From Arachis hypogaea (taxonomy: Eukaryota; Streptophyta; Magnoliopsida; Fabales; Fabaceae): a stretch of 64,000 nucleotides of DNA. Shown here piece by piece: positions 55,582-64,000 of the stretch. Where the stretch lies: contig NC_092054.1 of assembly GCF_003086295.3 (NCBI RefSeq), forward strand, positions 50,937,213 through 51,001,212, given 5' to 3'. Position numbers and translations under genes: made by a program. Below the pieces are notes generated by a model that worked only from the letters and a program-made list of their open reading frames with translations, did no database searches and was not told where the DNA came from. How positions within the stretch are numbered: the stretch's first letter is position 1; every line of letters begins with the position of its first letter.

Positions 55582-56291
55582 AAGAAGAAAGAATAGAAGA
55601 ATAAGAGGAAGATATGGAGGAGATGGATGAGAGTGTGTATTCGGCCATATGGGTGGGATTGGGTGGGTAAGAGATGTTGAATTTTGAAGGAAAGTGGGTG
55701 TTTGGATGTGAGTGGTAAAGGGTTAATTAGGGAAGAGTGTTTATTGGGAATAGAGGATGATTGAGAAGAGAGAAGAGAGTGAGTGGAGGTGGGTGGGGAT
55801 CTTGTGGGGTCCACAGATCCTGAGGTGATCCTGTGAGGTCCACAGATCTTGAGGTGTCAAGGCATTTACATCCCTGCACCAATTTAGGCATGCAAAATGC
55901 CCTTGCACACAACTCTGGGCGTTCAGCGCCAGGTTGGTGCCCATTTTGGGCGTTCAACGCCCATTTGCTGCCATTTCTGGTGTTGAACGCCAGAACCATG
56001 CTTGTTCTGGGCGTTCAGCGCCAAGATGCTCCCATTCTGGGCGTTCAGCGCCAGAACTATGCTCTGTTCTGGCGTTTGAACGCCAGACAGATGCTCCTCC
56101 AGGGTGTGATTTTTCTTCTGCTGTTTTTGATTCCGTTTTTGAATTTTTTTTGTTTATTTTGTGACTCCACATGATCATGAACCAAAGAAAACATGAAAAA
56201 CAATAAAAATAAGAATTAGATAAACATTGGGTTGCCTCCCAACAAGCGCTTCTTTAATGTCAATAGCTTGACAGTGGGCTCTCATGGAGCC
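55582..56291 (-). other. Post-gag spacer of C with palindrome cluster and hairpin
   Basis: Palindromes GGCGTTCAGCGCC, GGCGTTCAACGCC and CTGGCGTTTGAACGCCAG (best copy 56069-56086) are packed between about 55915 and 56090. The hairpin TTGGG-AGGCAA-CCCAA lies at 56227-56242. Frames through the cluster are motif translations. Confidence 0.8.
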
Positions 56292-58481
56292 TCACAGATG
56301 TGCAGAGCTTTGTTGAGACTCTCCAACACCAAACTTAGAGTTTGGATATGGGAGTTCAACACCAAACTTAGAGTTTGGTTGTGGCCTCCCAACACCAAAC
56401 TTAGAGTTTGACTGTGGGGGCTCTGGTTGACTCTGCTTGAAGAGAAGCTTTTTCTGCTTCCTCTCCATGGTTGCAGAGGGAGATCCTTGAGTTTTAAACA
56501 CAAGGGAGTTCTCATTCCATTGAAGGAATATTTCACCTCTGTCAACATCAATCACAGCTCTTGCTGTGGCCAGGAAAGGTCTTCCTAGGATGATGGATTC
56601 ATCCTCTTCCTTTCCAGTATCCAGGACTATGAAATCAGTAGGTATGTAAAGGCCCTCAACCTTTACTAATACATCTTCTACTTGTCCATAAGCCTGTTTT
56701 CTAGAGCTGTCTGCCATCTCTAATGAGATTTTAGCAGCTTGCACCCCATAGATTCCCAGTTTTTCTATTACAGAGAGGGGCATGAGGTTTATTCCTGAAC
56801 CAAGGTCACACAGAGTCTTAAAGATCATGGTGCCTATGGTACAGGGTATTATGAACTTTCCAGGATCCTGTCTCTTCTGAGGCAATGTCAGTTGATCCAG
56901 ATCACTTAGTTCATTGATGAACAAGGGAGGTTCAACTTCCCAAGCATCAATGCCAAATAATTTGGCATTCAGCTTCATGATTGCACCAAGAAACTTGGCA
57001 GTTTGCTCTTCAGTGACATCCTCATTCTCTTCAGAAGAGGAATACTCATCAGAGCTCATGAAGGGCATAAGGAGGTTCAATGGAATCTCTATGGTCTCTA
57101 GATGAGCCTCAGAGTCCTTTGATTCCCCAGAGGGAAGCTCCTTATTGATCACTGGACGTCCCAGGAGGTCTTCCTCCTTGGGATTCACGTCCTCTCCTCT
57201 CCTCACAGGTTCGGCCATGGCGCTTATGTCAATGGCCTTGCACTCTCCTTTTGGGTTCTCTTCTGTATTGCTTGGGAGAGTACTAGGAGGGATTTCAGTG
57301 ATCCTTTTACTCAGCTGGCCCACTTGTGCTTCCAAATTTCTAATGGAAGACCTTGTTTCATTCATGAAACTTACAGTGGCCTTAGATAGATCAGAGACTA
57401 GATTTGCTAAATTAGAAGCATTTTGTTCAGAGTTCTCTGTCTGTTGCTGAGTTGATGATGGAAAAGGTTTGCTATTGCTAAACCTGTTTCTTCCACCATT
57501 ATTAAAGCCTTGTTGGGGCTTTTGATCCTTCCATGAGAAATTTGGATGATTTCTCCATGTTGAGTTATAGGTGTTTCCATAAGGTTCACCTAAGTAATTT
57601 ACCTCTGCTATTGCAGGGTTCTCAGGATCATAGGCTTCTTCTTCAGAAGATGCCTCTTGAGTACTGTTGGATGCAGCTTGCATTCCATTCAGACTCTGAG
57701 AGATCATATTGACTTGCTGAGTCAATATTTTATTCTGAGCCAATATGGCATTCAGAGTATCAACCTCAAGAACTCCTTTCTTCATAGGCGTCCCATTACT
57801 CACAGGATTCCTTTCAGAAGTGTACATGAACTGGTTATTAGCAACCATGTCAATGAGTTCTTGAGCTTCTGCAGGCGTTTTCTTTAGGTGAATGGATCCA
57901 CCTGCAGAAGTGTCCAGTGACATCTTTGATAGCTCAGATAAACCATCATAGAATATATCCAGGATGGTCCATTCTGAAAGCATGTCAGAAGGACACTTTT
58001 TGGTCAACTGTTTGTATCTTTCCCAAGCTTCATAGAGTGATTCACCTTCTTTCTGTCTGAAGGTTTGAACATCAGCTCTAAGCTTGCTCAGCTTTTGAGG
58101 AGGAAAGTACTTGGCTAAGAAAGCCGTGACCAGCTTATCCCAAGAGTTCAGGCTGTCTTTGGGTTGAGAATCCAACCATAATCTAGCTCTGTCTCTTACA
58201 GCAAAAGGGAAAAGCATGAGCCTGTAGACTTCAGGATCTACTCCATTAGTCTTAACAGTATCACATATCTGCAAGAATTCAGTTAAGAACTGAAAAGGAT
58301 CTTCAGATGGAAGTCCATGAAACTTGCAGTTCTGCTGCATCAGAGAAACTAATTGAGGTTTCAGCTCAAAGTTGTTTGTTCCAATGGCAGGAATGGAGAT
58401 GCTTCTTCCATGTAAATTGGAACTAGGTGCAGTAAAGTCACCAAGCATCCTCCTTGCATTATTATTATTTTCGGCTGCCAT
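56292..58481 (-). CDS. gag: Intact Gag-protease polyprotein of non-autonomous element C (729 aa)
   Basis: Uninterrupted from ATG 58481 (MAAENNNNARRMLGDF) to the stop at 56292. The gag core (about residues 40-215) has SLMQQNCKFHGLPSEDPF, FAVRDRARLWLDSQP, FLAKYFPPQKLSKLRADVQ, LDIFYDGLSELSKMSLD and PAEAQELIDMVANNQF. Then YGNTYNSTWRNHPNFSWKDQ, the Athila Gag signature, Asn/Ser-rich spacer, a coiled-coil-like RSSIRNLEAQVGQLSKRI, and an acidic linker. The protease-like part has TLCDLGSGINLMPLSVIEKL and ESIILGRPFLATARAVIDV. The C-terminus has four NSKFGVG-like units. No zinc knuckle and no pol domain follow. DLGSG departs from DLGAS at two positions, so catalysis is uncertain. Likely role: virus-like particle protein for an element replicated by a partner's RT and integrase. 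Confidence 0.9.
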   Translation of the reverse strand: MAAENNNNARRMLGDFTAPSSNLHGRSISIPAIGTNNFELKPQLVSLMQQNCKFHGLPSEDPFQFLTEFLQICDTVKTNGVDPEVYRLMLFPFAVRDRARLWLDSQPKDSLNSWDKLVTAFLAKYFPPQKLSKLRADVQTFRQKEGESLYEAWERYKQLTKKCPSDMLSEWTILDIFYDGLSELSKMSLDTSAGGSIHLKKTPAEAQELIDMVANNQFMYTSERNPVSNGTPMKKGVLEVDTLNAILAQNKILTQQVNMISQSLNGMQAASNSTQEASSEEEAYDPENPAIAEVNYLGEPYGNTYNSTWRNHPNFSWKDQKPQQGFNNGGRNRFSNSKPFPSSTQQQTENSEQNASNLANLVSDLSKATVSFMNETRSSIRNLEAQVGQLSKRITEIPPSTLPSNTEENPKGECKAIDISAMAEPVRRGEDVNPKEEDLLGRPVINKELPSGESKDSEAHLETIEIPLNLLMPFMSSDEYSSSEENEDVTEEQTAKFLGAIMKLNAKLFGIDAWEVEPPLFINELSDLDQLTLPQKRQDPGKFIIPCTIGTMIFKTLCDLGSGINLMPLSVIEKLGIYGVQAAKISLEMADSSRKQAYGQVEDVLVKVEGLYIPTDFIVLDTGKEEDESIILGRPFLATARAVIDVDRGEIFLQWNENSLVFKTQGSPSATMERKQKKLLFKQSQPEPPQSNSKFGVGRPQPNSKFGVELPYPNSKFGVGESQQSSAHL

Positions 58482-60227
58482 CTCCTCTTCTTGTTTGAAA
58501 ATTCCTAACAGGTGCTTACCGGTTAAGTGTAATTCAGAGTCCTTTTAGGTTCTGGATCTGCTTCAACAAGAATATTCTTGTCCTTGCTCCTGCTCATATG
58601 ACAAAGAAGAAGGCACAGAAAAATAATAATAATAGAGATCCCCTTTTTTTTTCTTTTTTTTTTTTTGAATGAGGGAGAGATGTTAGTAGATGAATAAAAA
58701 AAAATAGAAGGAGATGAGAGAGAAGAGAATTTTCGAAAATAATTTTTGAAAAAGAGTTAGTGACTTTTGAAAATAGTTTTTGAAAAAGGTTAGTATTTTT
58801 TTCGAAATTTTTTTTTATAAAAAATAAAAATAATTAGTTAATAAAAAAGAAATTTTTGAAAAAGAGGGAAGATATTTTCGAAAATTAGAGAGAGAGAGTT
58901 AGTTAGGTAGTTTTGAAAAAGTTAAGAAACAAACAAAAAGTTAGTTAGTTAGTTGAAACAAATTTGAAAAGATAAGAAGTTGGGAAGTTAGAGAAGATAT
59001 TTTGAAATCAAATTTTGAAAAAGATAAGATAAGAAGATATTTTTTTTTTGAAAAGATATGATAGAAATTAGTTTTTGAAAAAGATTTGATTTTTAAAATC
59101 ACAATTAATGACTTGATTCATAAGAAATCACAAGATATGATTCTAGAGCTTAAAGTTTGAATCTTTCTTAACAAGCAAGTAACAAACTTCAAATTTTTGA
59201 ATCAAAACTTTAATTGATTATGTTATTTTCGAAAATTATGATATAAAATAAGAAAAAGGTTTTTGAAAATTATTTTTTTGGAATTTTCGAAAATAATCAT
59301 GAATTTTGAAAAAGATTTTGAATTTTGAAAAAGATTTTGAAAAAGATAAGATTTTCAAATTGAAAATTTGATTTGACTCATAAGAAACAACTTGATTTTA
59401 AAAATTTTTGAAAAAGTCAACTCAAATTTTCGAATTTGATGAGAGAAAAGGGGAAGATATTTTTTTGATTTTTGAAATTTTTATGAAAAACATGAAAATT
59501 ATGCAATGCATGAAATTTTTAGATCAAAACATGTGATGTATGCAAGAATGCTATGAATGTCAAGATGAACACCAAGAACACTATGAATGTCAAGATGAAC
59601 ATCAAGAACATAATTTTGAAAAATTTTAATGCAAAGAAAACATGCAAGACACCAAACTTAGAATTCTTTAATGCTTACGCACTAAGAATTCAAGAATGCA
59701 TATGATAAACATGAAAAGACACAAAACAAAAAATCATCAAGATCAAACAAGAAGACTTACCAAGAACAACTTGAAGATCATGAAGAACACCATGAATGCA
59801 TGAAATTTTCGAAAAAATGCAAGATGCACATGCAATTGACACCAAACTTATAACATGACTCAAGACTCAAACAAGAACACAAAAAATATTTTTTTGATTT
59901 TTATGATTTTCTATTTTTTTTTGGATTTTTGTATAATTTTTTTTAAAACATTTGGGAAAAAGGAAGTAATGAATTCATAGTCCTTAATCAAAATCCTGGG
60001 AATTAGACATGGCTTTATGGCCAGTCAAGCTAAAACATGTTATATGAAACACTAGAATTCATTCTTAAAATTTTTGAAGAAAAATATATTTTTGAAAACA
60101 TTTTTTTTTTCAAAAACAGGTGAGAAGATTTTTGAAAGATTTATGAAAAATTTTTGAAAATAAAACAAAAAGAAAATTACCTAATCTGAGCAACAAGATG
60201 AACCGTCAGTTGTCCAAACTCGAACAA
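58482..60227 (-). other. AT-rich leader of C
   Basis: About 1.75 kb between primer site and gag, made of TTTTGAAAAA-type sequence with TTTTCGAAAA palindromes (for example 58875-58884), AAGTTTGGTGT on the minus strand at 59649-59659 (59839-59849 similar), and repeated GAATGTCAAGATGAACA-type units near 59555-59610. No ORF. Confidence 0.8.
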
Positions 60228-60245
60228 TCCCCGGCAACGGCGCCA
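60228..60245 (-). promoter_or_regulatory. Primer binding site of C (tRNA-Asp)
   Basis: The minus strand reads TGGCGCCGTTGCCGGGGA, six bases from the LTR at 60252. Confidence 0.95.
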
Positions 60246-60251
60246 AAAACT

Positions 60252-61952
60252 TGGTGCACGAAATTGTGATCTCTGGTAATGGCTTCTTAGGCCAGATACT
60301 CTGATCTAGTTTTACAGTCTGTCACAACTTCGATACAACTAACCAGCAAGTGCACTGGGTCGTCCAAGTAATACCTTACGTGAGTAAGGGTCGAATCCCA
60401 CGGAGATTGTTGGTATGAAGCAAGCTATGGTCACCTTGTAAATCTCAGTCAGGCGGATATAAAACAGTTATGTGGTTTTCGAATTTAATATAATAAAATA
60501 GGGATAGAAATACTTATGTAATTCATTGGTAGGAATTTTCAGATAAGCGAATGGAGATGCTTTTCGTTCCTCTGAACCTCTGCTTTCCTGCTGTCTTCAT
60601 CCAATCAGTCTTACTCTTTTCCATGGCTGGCTTTATGTGATACATCACCACTGTCAATGGCTACTTTCGGTCATCTCTCGGGAAAATGATCCAATGCCTT
60701 GTCACGGCACGGCTAATCGTCTGGAGGCATCACCTTTGTCAATGGCTTCATCTTATCCTCTCAGTGAATAATATGCTCACGCACCCTGTCACGGCACGGC
60801 TATTCATCTGTCGGTTCTCGATCATGCTGGAATAGGATTTACTATCCTTTTGCGTCTGTCACTAACGCCCTGCAATCGCGAGTTTGGAGCTCGTCACAGT
60901 CATTCATTCATCGAATCCTACTCGGAATACCACAGACAAGGTTTAGACCTTCCGATTCTCTTGAATGCCGCCATCATTCTAGCTTACGCCACGAAGATTC
61001 TGGTTAAGAGATCTAAGAGATATTCATTCTAGCTTATTTCATGTAGAACAGAACTGTTTGTCAGGCACGCGTTCATAAGGGAGAAGGATGATGAGCGTCA
61101 CACATAATCATCACCTTCATCACGTTCTTGGGTGCGAATGGATATCTTAGAAGCGAAATAAGATGAATTGAATAGAAAACAGTAGTACTTGCATTAATCT
61201 TTGAGGAACAGCAGAGCTCCACACCTTAATCTATGGAGTGTAGAAACTCTACCGTTAAAAATACATAAGTGAAAGGTCCAGGCATGGCCGAGATGGCCAG
61301 CCCCTCTGATCTAAGAACCAGGCGTCCAAAGATGTCAAATACAATAGTAAGAGGTCCTATTTATAATAAACTAGCTACTAGGGTTTACATGAGTAAGTAT
61401 TTGATGTATAAATCCACTTCCGGGGCCCACTTGGTGTGTGTTTGGGCTGAGCTTAAGTGTTGCACGTGCAGAGGCCATTTGTGGAGTTGAACGTCAGTTT
61501 TTGTGCCAGTTTGGGCGTTCAACTCTGGTTTTGGATCCTTTTCTGGCGCTGGACGCCAGATTTGGGTAGAAAGCTGGCGTTGAACGCCAGTTTACGTCGT
61601 TTATTCTTGGCCAAAGTATGGACTATTATATATTGCTGGAAAGCCCTGGATGTCTACTTTCCAACGCAATTGGAAACGCACCATTTCGAGTTCTGTAGCT
61701 CCAGAAAATCCACTTTGAGTGCAGGGAGGTCAGAATCCAACAGCATCAGCAGTCCTTTTTCAACCTCTGAATCTGATTTCTGCTCATGTCCCTCAATTTC
61801 AGCCAGAAAATACCTGAAATCACAGAAAAACACACAAACTCATAGTAAAGTCCAGAAATGTGAATTTAACACAAAATCTATTAAAAACATCCCTAAAAGT
61901 AACTAGATCCTACTAAAAACATACTAAAAACAATGTCAAAAAGCGTATAAAT

Positions 61953-61955
<3 letters not shown>
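60252..61955 (-). mobile_element. 5' LTR of element C (outer end missing)
   Basis: Nearly identical to 52326-54030, with single-base differences such as GAACCTCTGC versus GAACCTATGC and one G deletion near 60955. The terminal CCGCTCATCA is absent: after AAATTAT the sequence becomes an A-run. Confidence 0.9.

Positions 61956-61956
<1 letters not shown>

Positions 61957-61990
<34 letters not shown>
61957..61990. repeat. A34 homopolymer at the LTR junction
   Basis: Replaces the LTR terminus, the AAGTTTGGTGT motif, the hairpin and some following bases that are present at 54031-54100. The bases just after it show several deletions relative to that copy, which looks like poor consensus sequence. 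Confidence 0.85.
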
Positions 61991-61992
<2 letters not shown>

Positions 61993-62195
61993 GAAATACT
62001 ATAAAAAACTATCATAACAAGCTTCAATCATATGAGCGGGACTTATAGCTTTTTGCCTCTTGAATAGTTTTGGCATCTCACTTTATCCAATGATGTTCAG
62101 AATGATTGGCATCTATAGGAACTTCAGATTTCGAATAGTGTTATTGACTCTCTTAGTTCAGTATGATGATTCTTGAACACAGCTTCTTTATGAGT
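61991..62195 (-). mobile_element. Second copy of C interior, 3' end part
   Basis: From about 62020 it is the same sequence as 54146-54318 (CAATCATATGAGCGGGACTT onward). It continues directly from the 5' LTR, giving an LTR-interior-LTR-interior order. Confidence 0.85.
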
Positions 62196-63195
62196 NNNNN
62201 NNNNNNNNNNNNNNNNNNNNNNNNNNNNNNNNNNNNNNNNNNNNNNNNNNNNNNNNNNNNNNNNNNNNNNNNNNNNNNNNNNNNNNNNNNNNNNNNNNNN
62301 NNNNNNNNNNNNNNNNNNNNNNNNNNNNNNNNNNNNNNNNNNNNNNNNNNNNNNNNNNNNNNNNNNNNNNNNNNNNNNNNNNNNNNNNNNNNNNNNNNNN
62401 NNNNNNNNNNNNNNNNNNNNNNNNNNNNNNNNNNNNNNNNNNNNNNNNNNNNNNNNNNNNNNNNNNNNNNNNNNNNNNNNNNNNNNNNNNNNNNNNNNNN
62501 NNNNNNNNNNNNNNNNNNNNNNNNNNNNNNNNNNNNNNNNNNNNNNNNNNNNNNNNNNNNNNNNNNNNNNNNNNNNNNNNNNNNNNNNNNNNNNNNNNNN
62601 NNNNNNNNNNNNNNNNNNNNNNNNNNNNNNNNNNNNNNNNNNNNNNNNNNNNNNNNNNNNNNNNNNNNNNNNNNNNNNNNNNNNNNNNNNNNNNNNNNNN
62701 NNNNNNNNNNNNNNNNNNNNNNNNNNNNNNNNNNNNNNNNNNNNNNNNNNNNNNNNNNNNNNNNNNNNNNNNNNNNNNNNNNNNNNNNNNNNNNNNNNNN
62801 NNNNNNNNNNNNNNNNNNNNNNNNNNNNNNNNNNNNNNNNNNNNNNNNNNNNNNNNNNNNNNNNNNNNNNNNNNNNNNNNNNNNNNNNNNNNNNNNNNNN
62901 NNNNNNNNNNNNNNNNNNNNNNNNNNNNNNNNNNNNNNNNNNNNNNNNNNNNNNNNNNNNNNNNNNNNNNNNNNNNNNNNNNNNNNNNNNNNNNNNNNNN
63001 NNNNNNNNNNNNNNNNNNNNNNNNNNNNNNNNNNNNNNNNNNNNNNNNNNNNNNNNNNNNNNNNNNNNNNNNNNNNNNNNNNNNNNNNNNNNNNNNNNNN
63101 NNNNNNNNNNNNNNNNNNNNNNNNNNNNNNNNNNNNNNNNNNNNNNNNNNNNNNNNNNNNNNNNNNNNNNNNNNNNNNNNNNNNNNNNNNNNNNN
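62196..63195. other. Assembly gap of exactly 1,000 N
   Basis: A round-number run of N, so a placeholder of unknown size. If the duplicated copy is complete, about 3.1 kb (equivalent to 54319-57440) should be here. Any open frame across this run is meaningless. Confidence 0.98.
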
Positions 63196-64000
63196 CTTGT
63201 TGTGCTGAGGATGATGGAAAGGTTTGCTATTGCTAAACCTGTTTCTTCCACCATTATTAAAGCCTTGTTGGGGCTTTTGATCCTTCCATGAGAAATTTGG
63301 ATGATTTCTCCATGTTGAGTTATAGGTGTTTCCATAAGGTTCACCTAAGTAATTTACCTCTGCTATTGCAGGGTTCTCAGGATCATAGGCTTCTTCTTCA
63401 GAAGATGCCTCTTGAGTACTGTTGGATGCAGCTTGCATTCCATTCAGACTCTGAGAGATCATATTGACTTGCTGAGTCAATATTTTATTCTGAGCCAATA
63501 TGGCATTCAGAGTATCAACCTCAAGAACTCCTTTCTTCATAGGCGTCCCATTACTCACAGGATTCCTTTCAGAAGTGTACATGAACTGGTTATTAGCAAC
63601 CATGTCAATGAGTTCTTGAGCTTCTGCAGGCGTTTTCTTTAGGTGAATGGATCCACCTGCAGAAGTGTCCAGTGACATCTTTGATAGCTCAGATAAACCA
63701 TCATAGAATATATCCAGGATGGTCCATTCTGAAAGCATGTCAGAAGGACACTTTTTGGTCAACTGTTTGTATCTTTCCCAAGCTTCATAGAGTGATTCAC
63801 CTTCTTTCTGTCTGAAGGTTTGAACATCAGCTCTAAGCTTGCTCAGCTTTTGAGGAGGAAAGTACTTGGCTAAGAAAGCCGTGACCAGCTTATCCCAAGA
63901 GTTCAGGCTGTCTTTGGGTTGAGAATCCAACCATAATCTAGCTCTGTCTCTTACAGCAAAAGGGAAAAGCATGAGCCTGTAGACTTCAGGATCTACTCCA
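63196..64000 (-). pseudogene. gag: Second copy of C gag, partial
   Basis: From about 63211 it repeats 57455-58260 with, as far as I can see, no change, covering FAVRDRARLWLDSQP down to the PYGNTYNSTWRNHPNFSW region on the minus strand. The first 15-20 bases after the gap contain errors relative to the other copy. The ORF runs off the window at 64000 on its 5' side and into the gap on its 3' side, so it is incomplete here, not shown to be broken. Confidence 0.85.

Larger units (their letters stand above)
52326..61955 (-). mobile_element. Non-autonomous Athila element C (gag-protease only), minus strand
   Basis: 3' LTR 52326-54040, interior 54041-60251, 5' LTR 60252 to about 61955. It has a tRNA-Asp primer site, a long AT-rich leader, one intact 729-codon gag-protease ORF, an accessory ORF remnant and the hairpin modules. 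No RT, RNase H or integrase. I noticed only a handful of differences between the two LTRs over 1.7 kb, so insertion is recent or the copies were recently homogenised. The outer terminus of the right LTR is replaced by an A-run. Confidence 0.9.

Noticed and set aside
56292..58481. The 729-codon ORF as a host gene
   Set aside because: It lies between matching LTRs with a primer site and aligns to gag and protease of elements A and E.
62124..63972. Long open frames spanning the N run
   Set aside because: They are open only because N is not read as a stop; 1,000 of the bases are unknown.

Overview
This window is plant nuclear DNA made almost entirely of nested transposable elements. Lineage features point to a legume, probably peanut (Arachis): Athila-type elements carrying reiterated AAGTTTGGTGT and GGCGTTNAACGCC motifs, and several Ty3 families with GCGTACGC clusters in their LTRs. 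The genus is an inference from remembered repeat character, not from a search. I see no convincing single-copy host gene. Nearly every coding stretch belongs to a retroelement, and most carry stops or frameshifts.

Layout. 1-2404: degraded minus-strand Ty3-type LTR. 2894-3428: Mutator-type MITE with a 9-bp target duplication. 3606-7657: non-autonomous Mutator-like element with long TIRs, interrupted by a solo LTR (3865-6201) full of GGCGTGCCAC hairpins and holding a second MITE (6594-6862). 7782-13540: 5'-truncated plus-strand Athila element (E). 13539 to about 18096: minus-strand chromovirus (F), truncated in RT. 18097-20178: fragment of a Pro/Tyr-rich-ORF element (G). 20179-47129: an old plus-strand chromovirus (J) split by a complete element H (20276-27676, TSD atcac) and by a minus-strand solo LTR K (28993-29488 plus 40063-40944, TSD ggagg). 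K is itself split by a complete Athila element A (29489-40057, TSD gtatc). 47130-48604: two LTR fragments (L). 48605-49498: truncated Athila LTR (D). 49499-52325: 5' part of Athila element B. 52326-61955: minus-strand non-autonomous gag-protease Athila element C. 61957-64000: an apparent second copy of C's interior around a 1,000-N gap.

How the parts relate. E, A, B, C and D are one broad Athila group: tRNA-Asp primer site where the leader survives, and gag with DLGAS-type protease. RT, RNase H and integrase are present in E; RT and RNase H without integrase in A; none of these in C. C keeps an open 729-codon gag-protease frame and nearly identical LTRs, so it looks recently active and dependent on a partner. 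A ends in the same 3' module as C, which suggests template switching. F and J are chromoviruses ([13 protein letters not shown] ends in a chromodomain-like segment); F has a degenerate initiator-Met primer site. H and G are a separate non-autonomous group with a tRNA-Asp primer site and a long Pro/Tyr-rich ORF instead of recognisable gag-pol.

The least explained signals are (1) a duplicated 'hairpin plus polypurine-like' module beside both the 3' LTR and the accessory ORF; (2) the 5' half of a tRNA-Cys gene embedded in that accessory ORF in A and C; (3) GCGT...ACGC palindromes that recur independently in most of the LTR families here and sometimes inside coding sequence; and (4) the H/G Pro/Tyr-rich protein.
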